Below, in pieces: positions 35,998 through 50,086 of a stretch of DNA of 64,000 nucleotides. The translations under genes were made by a program, and so were the position numbers. Source of the DNA: Danio rerio (taxonomy: Eukaryota; Chordata; Actinopteri; Cypriniformes; Danionidae); assembly GCF_049306965.1 (NCBI RefSeq), contig NC_133186.1, positions 29,855,001 through 29,919,000 on the forward strand, given 5' to 3'. The notes beneath the pieces are model-generated. The model searched no databases, was not told the DNA's origin, and was given only the letters and a program-made list of their open reading frames with translations. Numbering within the stretch: the stretch's first letter is position 1; each line of letters begins with the position of its first letter.

Positions 35998-38245
35998 TTA
36001 TTTTACTTTTCTTCCCTCCTGTCTCTTCTTCTTTGACTTCTCTTTCTCAATCCTTTTCTCCTTCTTTTCCTTCGTCATCTCTTTCTTTCCATATCTCTGC
36101 CTCCTCCATCTTTTGTTCTTCCACTTTTCTTCCTGAATTCTCATTTTCTCCATCTCACTCATCTCCTCCTCTTCCTCAATTCTATTGTCCTCCTCCTCCT
36201 CCTCGGTGTTCACCACCGCCATCTTCTTCTCCACCATCTCAGTTGTATCCATTTCCTCCTCCTCCTTCTCATTCAAGGTAGTTTTCTTCTCCTCCTCTAC
36301 CATTGCCTCCTCTTTCTTTTTGTTCCTTCCTCTCCTCCCTCGTCTAGTCTTCCTTTTCTTTTTCTCCACCATTTTCACCTCCTCCTCTTTCTCAACTTTC
36401 TCCTCTTCCTCCTGCATGATCTCCTCTTGATCATCTGTTAAAAGAGAAATGATTGCAGTTTACACATTCAGAGAGTGTTAAACACCAGGTGAGGGAAAAT
36501 AATACAATTTATTAATAACGTTACAGACAAATATTTGTATAGACATAAATATGATGATTTACCAGTGGTTTGGTCTGCTGGAATGGAGGGTGATTTTGAC
36601 TCTGAATTTTTCTCCTCCTCCACCTCCACCACCATTATGTTCTCATTTTCCTTCTTTTCCTCCTCCTCCACATCTGTCAGGGAGACGTTAAACTCCAGGT
36701 AAGACCAGGTAATAAAAATACAATTTATTTAAAGCATTAAAGTCTTATTATTTAGCATCATAACCTGTATCTGTTGAATCACCCAGAGTGAAGCAGAACA
36801 ACGCTTTAAAAAAGGAGCCGATCCGGCACCTTTTCTTCTTTCTCTCCTCTTTCTTCCTGTTTTTCTCCTCTTTCTCCTTCCTTTTCTCCTCCTTCTGCCT
36901 CTTTTTCTCCTCCATCTCTAAATCAACTGAAGATTACAGAAAGTCAATTTTTGTAGTTATACTTTTTTTCTTAAAACAAGTTGTGTTTCTCTTTTAGTGT
37001 GTCACAGTGATGATCAATCTACAGGTTATTTAGTGCAGTAACACATCCTTAAGTTTGTATTGTCTGAGTATTTTAGTTTAAAAGTAAATCCGGTTTAAAT
37101 GGCAAGTGGGGATGAAAGTAACACTGTTATTAATGTCCCACTGCTAATAACTTGTTTTTCACTTCCATCCATTTGATCAAATAAAGGTATACTGCCAATA
37201 ATGATTAAACATATTCTAAATAAGCACATTTCATATTGTTGGGTTACTTTTGAAACATTTGATGGAACCCAATTGCAAAATGAACATGCAATTTAATATG
37301 TTTTTTGCAAAGATAAAGAACAAAATATGCTGCAGTTAACATATTCCCAATGTCAGATATTATTAAAATAAACAAAACTAAGCTATTAAATCTAGCATAG
37401 AGGAGCGTGAGGCACAAAGTAATGTGGGGCAAAATGTAACAGAGTTTTAAGGTATTTGCTCAGGGTTAATTAACCATGGCATGCTTTCAAGGTTTTCACC
37501 ACAATGTCGGCAGACGTCTTGTTGTCAATAAATAGTTTTGCCGAAAATTGTGATGAGAAACAGCAAAATATATTTTTGCAGCATAAAATATATATTTTTT
37601 ATAGTCAATATTTTTTATATTTTAAAAAAGTAAGTAATATCTTTTATTGCTGTGATCACTGTTTTTTTTAGGTTAAAAGATTAAACCATTTTGAAAGGTG
37701 TAAAAAAACAGTGACTGCTAGCCAGTTTAGAGGAAAACACGACACAGATGAGTTAGTTGTAACAGGGTGTTACAAATAGGCCACACACTGTTGGACAACA
37801 TTTAAACAAACAACATAATGGCTGAGTTTTGAGTGTAATGTTGAGAACTTCTCAAATAATAAATATTTTCATAGAAAATATTTTTTAATATATTTTTTTT
37901 ACTGCTAACAATGAAAATAAAGGCATTGTATAATAATAATAATGCAAATAAATACAAATGTGTTTATCCAATAGATTAATACATAAATAAACACACTGTG
38001 TTATGTAGAATTAGTTCTACACAATTTAAAGTAACCTCGATTTAAATTAATTGTGTAAAATCTGCCTTTTTAACCATGTACAACTAACCCATGTGTTACA
38101 ACTTGCCATACAGGTGGGGTAAACAGTAACATTTTTACTCTACTATTTTTACTATATTGTTTAGTCCCTGCTCTCTACACACTATTTACTCACCCTCAAG
38201 TGTTTCCTTCATGGGGTTCTTTCGTCTGAAGAATAAACAAGACAT
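35998..38245 (-). CDS. lysine/glutamate-rich four-exon gene, copy B (250 aa)
   Basis: Coding exons (minus): 38,245-38,194; 36,917-36,765; 36,673-36,563; 36,434-35,998. Splice sites and phase-1 joins are as in copy A. Differences from A: one K to N in exon 2; in exon 4 MKEK becomes LNEK, DSRIE becomes DNRIE, EKRRIQ becomes EKMRIQ and KRQRG becomes KRQEG. The 11-residue SKKEKRIEKEK repeat occurs once instead of twice (33 bp less). All changes keep the frame. Function unknown. Confidence 0.68.
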
Positions 38246-39627
38246 TTTGATATAACAATTGCTATCCGTTGTGAAATATCGACCAACCGCCACTTCTACA
38301 AACCAACAAAAAATTATCTGAGCTGCACAGCTTAAAGTATTCCATTGGAACGCGTTCTAAATGACGATCATCTACTGTAACTATGGTAACAAGACACCGC
38401 AAACGCCACAAAATTGAGTGCAAATATTGTTACATGTACGAAGCCATATTAACAGAATAAAAGCAGGTTTAAGTGTTATAAAGCACGTTAATTATAATTT
38501 GACAATTTGATAACTTGAGCCTGTCCCTCGGCCCTGGAGTGCCACTGTCCTGCAGATTTCCGCTTCAATTTGTCTGACGTGGAAATATGAATAAGATCTG
38601 AATTAGTGTTTAATTGGATCGGCCATGGCCACCCCTGTGTAAACTCTGGCCAATATGACTTTGCTGTTGATATCTTTTTTTTTAAATGTACTTGTGTAAA
38701 TTCGCAATATTTCAATAAATAAATAAAACAAATAAATAAATAAATGCAGCCACTAAAATATTGTGGATTGATTGGTGCCACTGACGTAGCTGATTTGCTG
38801 CCCCTCCCCGATCCTCGTTGACAGCACGCACACACCTTCAATAGATAACAAAGGCAATTTATTACATCAGGGTACATTAATAGAAGAATCTGTATTAATA
38901 ATAATATTGTGGCTCAAAAAGGAATAAGGATAAATGTTATTATTAGGGTCTGTAGTGAGTGTGTGTGTGTGTGTAATAATGTCTTTTGTTCAGTTTATTA
39001 ATTTATTTTTATTGTTAATTCATTATTCTTCATTAATTTTAGACATGGCATATAGCCTATACTGTATGCTGTACAATGAAAGTATGTGGGAAATAACTGA
39101 AAAGATGATTATACATATAAAGTGTTTTTAAACAAAATATTGATGTTTATTTGGTTTTGCTGAATTATTTCATTTGGAATATTTCAAGAGTGATTAATTA
39201 AATTAATTAAAACCACATTATTTAATTTACCAATAACAAAAATATTTTAAATTGTAAATATTTAAATTGTTTTTGTGTGTGCCACCCCAAGATGTGGTGT
39301 GGCCTCTTCTGACCACCCCTAAAAAGAAATTCTGGGTGCACCACTGCATCCAGGACCAGGTTTGACACCACAGACTGTAGCCTGATAAAATGTCAACTTT
39401 TTCAAGCCACACGTGGTTCCTCTGATGGCGGGGAATATAAGGTTAAAGTTCATTTTCACAAAAATACCACAGCCAATTATGTGTTGTGTTTTTTTCCTGT
39501 AACTGTTAAGATTTTTGATACAATTACCTGGTGCAATGCGGTACTCGTCGGGGTTTGGGAACAAATGAATCGCTAACCAAGTCATCTGGGAATTGTTGGG
39601 ATCATTAGGTAAAAATAAATGTGTATT

Positions 39628-39995
39628 GGGCTGCACTGTGGCGCAGTGGATAGCACGTTCGCCTCAAAGCAAAAAAGTCGCTGGTTCAAGCCTCGGCTGG
39701 GTCAGTTGGCTTTTCTGTGTGAAGTTTCTGTATGTTCTCCCTGTGTTCGTGTGTGTTTCCTCCGGGTGCTCTAGTTACCCCCACAAGTCCAAAGCCCTGC
39801 GTTATAGATGAATTGGGGTAAGCTAAATTGTCCGTAGTGTATGTGTGTGAATGAGTGTGTATGAATGTTTCCAGTAATGGAATGCAGCTGGAAGAGCATC
39901 CGCTGCGTAAAACATATGCTGAAAAAGTTTGCGGTTCATTCCGCTATGGCGACTCCAGATTAATAAAGGGACTAAGTCGAAAAGAAAATGAATGA
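39628..39995 (+). mobile_element. DANA-type SINE, unit B
   Basis: Orthologue of 29,184. Ends gaaaatgaatgataatt, where A has gaaaattagtaataatt. Confidence 0.93.
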
Positions 39996-40336
39996 TAATT
40001 ATATTTTAAGACAATAAAAGTGTTTTTGACCTTGCATGCATATCAGCCTGTTGTTGGAGACCCCCATAACCAAAATATGACCTTTTATAATGCAAAATAG
40101 GGGCTCTTTAATGCAGTATTTCTTGTCCGGTCTGAGACCCCCTCTTATATCTATCAGGCAGTGAAGATCGCTGCATTTTAAAGAAATCAGACCTTAAACG
40201 TGATGATTTTGTAACAGAAAGACAGTTGCACCGAGGCTGGCTAGATGAAATTTAAACATGTGCATATACCCCATTGGATTTGTTTTTATTTCAAATAGCT
40301 TATATAATATAATGTATTACAATCAGAATACTTAAA

Positions 40337-40641
40337 ATGAAAGTTTTTCCAGAACTGAAAAATCCTGATTCCTGTCACCATTTACTCAACCTCCACTTGT
40401 TTCAAACTTACATGTTTCCCTCTTCTACGCCAACACAAATGAAGATATTTTGAGAAAGACAGTTAGGAACTGTTAGTCACTATTGACTTTAATAGTAATT
40501 TCCCCCAATTCTGGAACTCACTATTAACTTACTGGCTTCCAACAATTTTCAAAATGTCTTCATTTGTGTTCAGCAGGAATGCTAAACTTATGAAGACTTG
40601 GAACAACTTTAAGGTGATTACGTTTTAGGGTGAACTTTCAC
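40337..40641. repeat. foldback repeat, unit B
   Basis: Counterpart of 29,871. It is followed immediately by (TA)n because the MITE present in A and D is missing. Confidence 0.82.
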
Positions 40642-40652
40642 CAATAGTGGCA

Positions 40653-40653
<1 letters not shown>

Positions 40654-40726
<73 letters not shown>

Positions 40727-40950
40727 GAAGTCAGAATTATTAGCCTCCCTGTTTATTTTTTCCCCCAATTTCTGTTTACCAGAGAGCAGATTTTTTTCAA
40801 CACATTTCTAAACATAATAGTTTTATAGTTTTTATGAAACTGAATTCACAAACTGACACTTTTTACTCATTTTAACATTTGACTTGCCTTTGCTATGCTT
40901 TTAGCTAGAAGATTAATATTGCTAAAATGGAAGGAAAACTTCCTTTAACC
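40654..40950. repeat. (TA)n tract plus 'gttgaagtcagaattatt' fragment, unit B
   Basis: The TA tract is 6 bp shorter than in C (50,404 onward). The element fragment is the same as at 31,781. Confidence 0.85.
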
Positions 40951-41048
40951 TTTAAGCAATGGCTTATGGAACTCCTACACCACCTGACCTTATGGAATAT
41001 GATACTGTAATAGCTCGTACTGATTTGTTTTTACTCAACCTGTTTTAG

Positions 41049-41330
41049 ATCACATAAAGAAGATGGACCCCTCAGTCATTTTAGAAGAGTAGAACCTTTC
41101 CTTGTTTTTTTTAACATTTAGTAACATATGTTTTACTTTTTTGCTTTACTATTTATTTGTATTTTATCTTAATATCACTTATATATTTTTATAGAACCTA
41201 AATGTATATGTCTGCGATGGGTTTTGTTTGTTTGTTGTGTATAAAAAAGAAAAAGTGAAAAGCTATTTGTACTGTGTGTTTCATATCTAATATGTTCAAC
41301 AAAATTACTTTTGAATAAATAAAAAAACAT
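41049..41330 (+). other. possible terminal-exon relic, unit B
   Basis: actcaacctgttttag precedes a phase-1 frame reading HIKKMDPSVILEE then TAG at 41,090, with AATAAA at 41,314 and a conserved copy in C and D. No upstream exon can be supported: the nearest candidate donor would give an intron under 50 bp. Could be chance. Confidence 0.2.
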
Positions 41331-41721
41331 TTGACTTTAATCACAACATTAATAGGTGTTTTTTAAATTGGAAGCAGACGTTGTGTGCAAGCTGACTAAA
41401 ATGTGTTGTGGTTAAACATAAGGGGTCACAGGTTTGTTCAGAACAATTTAAGCAGCACAAATAATAAGATGCAACTAATATACTAATTGTGGAAAGCTAC
41501 ACATCCTTCTTTTTATCATTGACATAAAAAAAAAAACACCATAGTATTTCAATGTCTTACACAATTTTACACTGCCAGACCCATGCACTGGTAAATAATA
41601 GAAAGATTTATTTTAAAGGTTTTTTTTGTTTTCAACTTTAGTTGATGTGTAATGTAGCTGTGTGAACATAAACAGCACCTCTGAATGGAATACACTGAAA
41701 GTTCAATGCAAAGAGAGACAT

Positions 41722-42406
41722 TAGCCTCTTTCACACAGTGATACCGGTAAATATCTGGAAAATTTCTGGAACGACTTTATTGATAAGTTCAAAAAAGCGC
41801 TGTTCACACAGGTGAGGACGTTATGGAATTTTTCACACATCCATTCCAAAATATCAGTAAATTCTGCTATCATAAACCAGAAATGACATCTAAACGGTGG
41901 CGCTTGTATTTGTAAACATTTGACTACATTACAAACACTGTGGATGGATCAGTATTGTGAACAACTTCGATGAAACACTTTTGCATGTCGAGATGTACAT
42001 GATATTTGTGTGTGTGTGTGCTGGCACTCACCGGCTGCTTTACGTGCACACGCGTCAGAGCTTAAAGGTAAACAAACAACTGCTTATCATAAGTATTTTA
42101 TTAATATTTTTTACACAGTGGGCAATAAGAAGGAACATAGAAATGTTATCTGACTGACATCTAGCAGCTAAATATGTCTGGAAGTATATTCACAGGCTTT
42201 TCTTCTCATAAACCGCGCAGACGTGAATGCATCTGAGTTTTCTCATTGGCTAAAGTAGACGTATCACAACAGCAAGTTCTAGACGTGCACGCGCTCTTTC
42301 CGACTCTTCCCTCTGCGTTCACACAGCGCATTCCGGCAAATTACTGTTAATATTACAACTTTATTTCTGTAATTTTCTGGAAAGGTCTGTATGTGTGAAA
42401 GGGCTA
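41722..42406. mobile_element. DNA transposon with 'tagcctctttcacac' ends, unit B
   Basis: Left end tagcctctttcacacagtg and right end tatgtgtgaaagggcta are inverted. Sub-terminal text aaatatctggaaaatttctgg and aattttctggaaaggt also pair. No transposase. The copy in C is 51,478-52,162; in D only the right part remains (about 61,450-61,696). Confidence 0.65.
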
Positions 42407-42410
42407 TTGG

Positions 42411-42720
42411 CTTTTACAGACTTAGCTTGGCAAAGCCTACAGCGAGTGAAGTTTGGGGACTACAAAAAATACATTCGGGTTAATGATGTCATAAACCCTT
42501 AAGGTTACGCACATACACCCCGCGCAGTGAAGGGGCATGGCCAGAGGCGCTTTAATGTTATAACAAAAGTGCTTCCTTGTAATGTGGAGCAGATCTGCCA
42601 ATCACAGCACATTATGTTCGCTGACCAATCAGAGCCTCATAAGGGCGGGTCTTAAGAGGAAGTGGGAAATATGAAAGTCATTTACATGTTAGCTGAGTAG
42701 CTGTACATAATCAAAGTAGA
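42411..42720. repeat. dispersed zebrafish repeat
   Basis: Contains tggcaaagcctacagcgagt, gccaatcacagcacattatg and gctgaccaatcagagcct, common in zebrafish DNA elements. Copies in C (about 52,167) and D (about 61,705). The 95-codon frame in D is not open in B or C. Confidence 0.6.
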
Positions 42721-43094
42721 ACATATGAAAAAATTATGTGATTTTTTACAAATGAAGCATGAGCACAAATGGCTTTGCATCTTATAAACACAACCAAGCC
42801 TTAAAAATACACCGTGGACCACCCCTTAAAAAGAATCTTGGTATTAAAATCGATATTAGTTGCCACTTGGTTTAAAGCCAATTATACAAAAGAGACTGAA
42901 AACAAATAAAGATAACATAACAGGACATAAAGACTGTCATCCTACATCCAATGTTATATCACACTATTTCATGAACTAGCTAAATAAAACAAATTCATTT
43001 TAAAATGACCAGTACTTGCCGACTAAATGTTTTTGTTCAACACATAATTTATTAATTATCAATTAATTAATAAAAATAATTTAAAACTATTTAA

Positions 43095-43310
43095 GGGATG
43101 CACAGTGGGACAGTGGGTAGCACAATCGCCTCACAGCAAGAAGGTTGTTGGTTCAAGTCCTGGCTGGAACAGTTGGCATTTCTGCGTGGAGTTTGGATGT
43201 TCTCCCCATGTTCGTGTGAGTTTTCTCCGGGTGCTCCAGTTTGCCCCTTCTTGGTGTGAGGTGACAGCACTACCTACTGCGCCACCGCACTGCCACAGCC
43301 TGTACAGTTT
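43095..43310. mobile_element. B/C junction: DANA forward fragment fused to DANA inverted fragment
   Basis: Forward DANA runs from ggatgcacagtgggacagtg to ctccagtttgcccc (43,247), then switches to inverted DANA ttcttggtgtgaggtgacag. The intact right partner is at 62,343-62,496 and the left partner at 23,019-23,066. CC at 43,246-43,247 can belong to either side. Confidence 0.92.
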
Positions 43311-45747
43311 AAAATAATTTATTTACAGCTATTATATCTGCTTGTATTTATTAGCCTAAAAAGAATTTAAAGAAAATTATTTGATACATGTCACTTCTTT
43401 AGAGAAAGAGAAACAGAGAGCTTGTGATACTGACCTCAATTATTTTCCTTTGCAGATTTTAGCGTGCAAAGGTAACTCCAATATTCATTCATTAATTTTC
43501 TTTTCGGCTTAGTCCCTTTATTAATCCAGCGGAAAGTTCCTGTAGTGAGAAATCCTACAGTAGGAACTTTCCCAATGATTATTTGTTGTGGAGTTCAAGC
43601 CTTTCTGCAATGATGAGTTACACACAATGTCATTACAAAGTTCATGCACATACACACAGTGAACACATGCACACACACAAACACACACACAGTGCACATG
43701 TTTAACTTTGCACTGTTTTTAAACTGCAAATGTGACATACAGGATACATGTTAATATTCACCGCTGCATGGATATCCGTGATGTTACTGTACAAAATAAA
43801 CCTGATTTAAACTCCACAATCCAGGATTGAAGCATCTTCTTTTATAATTGTACTGACATGGAGCTGTGGTGATAAAGACGGTTTTCAAAATGTTTTAATC
43901 TTGTAAAACTCACTCTTAATCACATTTGATGATGATTGATGATCACAGAGAACTGAACAGATCTTTTAATCCCAGTTGCTTTGCGCACATCCTGTCTTGT
44001 TGAAAAGATTAAATGCGTTACTAGAGACATGTTAATACGGAGCTGTCAATCAAATAATTGGGTGGAGAAAACCGCACTCCTACGTCACGTTGCAGTGGGC
44101 CTCAAAATGGGAGGGATTTGGATTCTATTTTAATGTTGGAAAATTAACAAAAAGAGACTTATTGTCTTTGTATCACCCCGATATGACAGTGGAAAAATAT
44201 CTAAACACAGTTCTGTCCAAACAGCTTTAAAAAGATGATTTTCATCATAGATGCCCTTTAAAATTGCTGTCAGTAAAGTGATAGTTCAGCCAAAAATGAA
44301 AAATTCTTTTATCATTTACTCACCCGTAAACACGCTGTTTGCTATTGATTGATGACATATGAATGGCATTTATTGCCCTGCTATCATGGCAAATTGAAAG
44401 CATGCATTGCTCGTGAATATATAAAGAAGAGAAAAGTAATGGTAAACATTATTGCATGAAATAGGGGAAGATAATCTGATCAAGCATTATAAAAATACAG
44501 GCTGATAAAAAAGAAGAGCTGCCAGTTTTGATTTTCCCAGTGACTTTCAAAACCTTGAATTCTAGACTGACACCATGCACGATGGCACTACCGACGTCAC
44601 GACAGGACAATAAATACATAAAAATGAATTGAAAAAAGAAAAAAATTTTCTCTTAAAGACATAAGCTCACTAGCTAGATTATTGTTTTTATCTTTTATGA
44701 ACGTTTTCAAAAAGTCATTCCCCATACAGTCAATTATATTTTTTCCTGGCCAAAAAGTATTTGAAATGTAAATTGTATTTGTGCTGTTCGATAAAATACA
44801 TTTCGGAAGTCTTTGAACATATATATGATGTATGTTTAAGTAGACTATGTTGATTGGTTGATGTGGAAATAATGATTTTCTTAATGTTACATGAATGTAT
44901 CTTTTAGGATTGAAATATATGGAGGATAAAATATATTTTAAATGTTAAAAATGGTCTATGCATTTGTAGAAAATGCATTTTTCAATTTGTTGTTAAATTT
45001 ATTGAGCAAATATACTTTTTGGCCATTTTTTATTTTGAAATATTCATGAAAATATAAATGTTTACTATATGAGACAGAAGCCTACAACATCTCAGCAGAC
45101 AATAATCTGGAGGACCGCCAAATTATTATTATTATTATTTTCTTTTTTTTCTTTTTTGCAGCACAAATTCACACTACTCAAACATGTTTTAATATTTTAT
45201 GGTGAACAAATATTGACAAAAAAAGTGCCCTGTGTTTGTCAACGGCATAAACCCCTACAGCAGAATAGAAGATACAGGATTTCTACATCTCTGAAGGGAG
45301 CTGCTGATCATAACTTTATTTATAAAGCTTTAATATAAACTTTATGTAAGCAACACTATTCACATTTTGACACCAGCAGACAAGCTAATCTAGTGCAAAT
45401 CACAACATCGAATTATTAATTAAACCACAATTAAAAACATGTGAGAGGATTAATTGTCAACTGCTTTTGCAAAGTAGGTGAATATTAAACAAACACATAT
45501 TACCAGATCGCCTCTATCAGAATAAAAGGAGAGAAAGCATGAAAATAAAAAAGGTGAAAGAAATGACGAGGACAGTATTTGAGTTTTACAATGTTTATTT
45601 ACAATTCAACAACAATCAAAAACATCCCTTCACCCGTTTATATGACGAACTCCACCACACCACACCCCACATCCTCCTCTTCCTCCTTCTTCAATTTCTC
45701 TACATCCTTCTTGACATTCTCCTCCTCATTTATCATGTCCCATTTCG

Positions 45748-47995
45748 TTATTTTACTTTTCTTCCCTCCTGTCTCTTCTTCTTTGACTTCTCTTTCTCAA
45801 TCCTTTTCTCCTTCTTTTCCTTCGTCATCTCTTTCTTTCCATATCTCTGCCTCCTCCATCTTTTGTTCTTCCACTTTTCTTCCTGAATTCTCATTTTCTC
45901 CATCTCACTCATCTCCTCCTCTTCCTCAATTCTATTGTCCTCCTCCTCCTCCTCGGTGTTCACCACCGCCATCTTCTTCTCCACCATCTCAGTTGTATCC
46001 ATTTCCTCCTCCTCCTTCTCATTCAAGGTAGTTTTCTTCTCCTCCTCTACCATTGCCTCCTCTTTCTTTTTGTTCCTTCCTCTCCTCCCTCGTCTAGTCT
46101 TCCTTTTCTTTTTCTCCACCATTTTCACCTCCTCCTCTTTCTCAACTTTCTCCTCTTCCTCCTGCATGATCTCCTCTTGATCATCTGTTAAAAGAGAAAT
46201 GATTGCAGTTTACACATTCAGAGAGTGTTAAACACCAGGTGAGGGAAAATAATACAATTTATTAATAACGTTACAGACAAATATTTGTATAGACATAAAT
46301 ATGATGATTTACCAGTGGTTTGGTCTGCTGGAATGGAGGGTGATTTTGACTCTGAATTTTTCTCCTCCTCCACCTCCACCACCATTATGTTCTCATTTTC
46401 CTTCTTTTCCTCCTCCTCCACATCTGTCAGGGAGACGTTAAACTCCAGGTAAGACCAGGTAATAAAAATACAATTTATTTAAAGCATTAAAGTCTTATTA
46501 TTTAGCATCATAACCTGTATCTGTTGAATCACCCAGAGTGAAGCAGAACAACGCTTTAAAAAAGGAGCCGATCCGGCACCTTTTCTTCTTTCTCTCCTCT
46601 TTCTTCCTGTTTTTCTCCTCTTTCTCCTTCCTTTTCTCCTCCTTCTGCCTCTTTTTCTCCTCCATCTCTAAATCAACTGAAGATTACAGAAAGTCAATTT
46701 TTGTAGTTATACTTTTTTTCTTAAAACAAGTTGTGTTTCTCTTTTAGTGTGTCACAGTGATGATCAATCTACAGGTTATTTAGTGCAGTAACACATCCTT
46801 AAGTTTGTATTGTCTGAGTATTTTAGTTTAAAAGTAAATCCGGTTTAAATGGCAAGTGGGGATGAAAGTAACACTGTTATTAATGTCCCACTGCTAATAA
46901 CTTGTTTTTCACTTCCATCCATTTGATCAAATAAAGGTATACTGCCAATAATGATTAAACATATTCTAAATAAGCACATTTCATATTGTTGGGTTACTTT
47001 TGAAACATTTGATGGAACCCAATTGCAAAATGAACATGCAATTTAATATGTTTTTTGCAAAGATAAAGAACAAAATATGCTGCAGTTAACATATTCCCAA
47101 TGTCAGATATTATTAAAATAAACAAAACTAAGCTATTAAATCTAGCATAGAGGAGCGTGAGGCACAAAGTAATGTGGGGCAAAATGTAACAGAGTTTTAA
47201 GGTATTTGCTCAGGGTTAATTAACCATGGCATGCTTTCAAGGTTTTCACCACAATGTCGGCAGACGTCTTGTTGTCAATAAATAGTTTTGCCGAAAATTG
47301 TGATGAGAAACAGCAAAATATATTTTTGCAGCATAAAATATATATTTTTTATAGTCAATATTTTTTATATTTTAAAAAAGTAAGTAATATCTTTTATTGC
47401 TGTGATCACTGTTTTTTTTAGGTTAAAAGATTAAACCATTTTGAAAGGTGTAAAAAAACAGTGACTGCTAGCCAGTTTAGAGGAAAACACGACACAGATG
47501 AGTTAGTTGTAACAGGGTGTTACAAATAGGCCACACACTGTTGGACAACATTTAAACAAACAACATAATGGCTGAGTTTTGAGTGTAATGTTGAGAACTT
47601 CTCAAATAATAAATATTTTCATAGAAAATATTTTTTAATATATATTTTTTACTGCTAACAATGAAAATAAAGGCATTGTATAATAATAATAATGCAAATA
47701 AATACAAATGTGTTTATCCAATAGATTAATACATAAATAAACACACTGTGTTATGTAGAATTAGTTCTACACAATTTAAAGTAACCTCGATTTAAATTAA
47801 TTGTGTAAAATCTGCCTTTTTAACCATGTACAACTAACCCATGTGTTACAACTTGCCATACAGGTGGGGTAAACAGTAACATTTTTACTCTACTATTTTT
47901 ACTATATTGTTTAGTCCCTGCTCTCTACACACTATTTACTCACCCTCAAGTGTTTCCTTCATGGGGTTCTTTCGTCTGAAGAATAAACAAGACAT
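45748..47995 (-). CDS. lysine/glutamate-rich four-exon gene, copy C (250 aa)
   Basis: Coding exons (minus): 47,995-47,944; 46,667-46,515; 46,423-46,313; 46,184-45,748. By eye the coding sequence is identical to copy B. The crossover interval covers the 3' untranslated part and the end of exon 4. The only substitution I saw against B in this unit lies in intron 1 (47,644 A; 37,894 T). Function unknown. Confidence 0.66.
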
Positions 47996-49377
47996 TTTGA
48001 TATAACAATTGCTATCCGTTGTGAAATATCGACCAACCGCCACTTCTACAAACCAACAAAAAATTATCTGAGCTGCACAGCTTAAAGTATTCCATTGGAA
48101 CGCGTTCTAAATGACGATCATCTACTGTAACTATGGTAACAAGACACCGCAAACGCCACAAAATTGAGTGCAAATATTGTTACATGTACGAAGCCATATT
48201 AACAGAATAAAAGCAGGTTTAAGTGTTATAAAGCACGTTAATTATAATTTGACAATTTGATAACTTGAGCCTGTCCCTCGGCCCTGGAGTGCCACTGTCC
48301 TGCAGATTTCCGCTTCAATTTGTCTGACGTGGAAATATGAATAAGATCTGAATTAGTGTTTAATTGGATCGGCCATGGCCACCCCTGTGTAAACTCTGGC
48401 CAATATGACTTTGCTGTTGATATCTTTTTTTTTAAATGTACTTGTGTAAATTCGCAATATTTCAATAAATAAATAAAACAAATAAATAAATAAATGCAGC
48501 CACTAAAATATTGTGGATTGATTGGTGCCACTGACGTAGCTGATTTGCTGCCCCTCCCCGATCCTCGTTGACAGCACGCACACACCTTCAATAGATAACA
48601 AAGGCAATTTATTACATCAGGGTACATTAATAGAAGAATCTGTATTAATAATAATATTGTGGCTCAAAAAGGAATAAGGATAAATGTTATTATTAGGGTC
48701 TGTAGTGAGTGTGTGTGTGTGTGTAATAATGTCTTTTGTTCAGTTTATTAATTTATTTTTATTGTTAATTCATTATTCTTCATTAATTTTAGACATGGCA
48801 TATAGCCTATACTGTATGCTGTACAATGAAAGTATGTGGGAAATAACTGAAAAGATGATTATACATATAAAGTGTTTTTAAACAAAATATTGATGTTTAT
48901 TTGGTTTTGCTGAATTATTTCATTTGGAATATTTCAAGAGTGATTAATTAAATTAATTAAAACCACATTATTTAATTTACCAATAACAAAAATATTTTAA
49001 ATTGTAAATATTTAAATTGTTTTTGTGTGTGCCACCCCAAGATGTGGTGTGGCCTCTTCTGACCACCCCTAAAAAGAAATTCTGGGTGCACCACTGCATC
49101 CAGGACCAGGTTTGACACCACAGACTGTAGCCTGATAAAATGTCAACTTTTTCAAGCCACACGTGGTTCCTCTGATGGCGGGGAATATAAGGTTAAAGTT
49201 CATTTTCACAAAAATACCACAGCCAATTATGTGTTGTGTTTTTTTCCTGTAACTGTTAAGATTTTTGATACAATTACCTGGTGCAATGCGGTACTCGTCG
49301 GGGTTTGGGAACAAATGAATCGCTAACCAAGTCATCTGGGAATTGTTGGGATCATTAGGTAAAAATAAATGTGTATT

Positions 49378-49745
49378 GGGCTGCACTGTGGCGCAGTGGA
49401 TAGCACGTTCGCCTCAAAGCAAAAAAGTCGCTGGTTCAAGCCTCGGCTGGGTCAGTTGGCTTTTCTGTGTGAAGTTTCTGTATGTTCTCCCTGTGTTCGT
49501 GTGTGTTTCCTCCGGGTGCTCTAGTTACCCCCACAAGTCCAAAGCCCTGCGTTATAGATGAATTGGGGTAAGCTAAATTGTCCGTAGTGTATGTGTGTGA
49601 ATGAGTGTGTATGAATGTTTCCAGTAATGGAATGCAGCTGGAAGAGCATCCGCTGCGTAAAACATATGCTGAAAAAGTTTGCGGTTCATTCCGCTATGGC
49701 GACTCCAGATTAATAAAGGGACTAAGTCGAAAAGAAAATGAATGA
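49378..49745 (+). mobile_element. DANA-type SINE, unit C
   Basis: Identical by eye to the copy in B. Confidence 0.93.
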
Positions 49746-50086
49746 TAATTATATTTTAAGACAATAAAAGTGTTTTTGACCTTGCATGCATATCAGCCTG
49801 TTGTTGGAGACCCCCATAACCAAAATATGACCTTTTATAATGCAAAATAGGGGCTCTTTAATGCAGTATTTCTTGTCCGGTCTGAGACCCCCTCTTATAT
49901 CTATCAGGCAGTGAAGATCGCTGCATTTTAAAGAAATCAGACCTTAAACGTGATGATTTTGTAACAGAAAGACAGTTGCACCGAGGCTGGCTAGATGAAA
50001 TTTAAACATGTGCATATACCCCATTGGATTTGTTTTTATTTCAAATAGCTTATATAATATAATGTATTACAATCAGAATACTTAAA

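Larger units (their letters stand above)
32002..43247. repeat. tandem unit B (about 11.2 kb)
   Basis: Longest unit. It begins with aatgaaacacccagctgagg as in A (21,497) and ends inside a DANA copy at the SINE-SINE junction. Right of about 35,524 it is almost identical to C at +9,750 to +9,756; left of that it is nearer A. Confidence 0.95.

Noticed and set aside
38488-38877. 129-codon minus frame in B, C and D
   Set aside because: Much shorter in A, crosses repeat fragments and (AAAT)n, no splice context.
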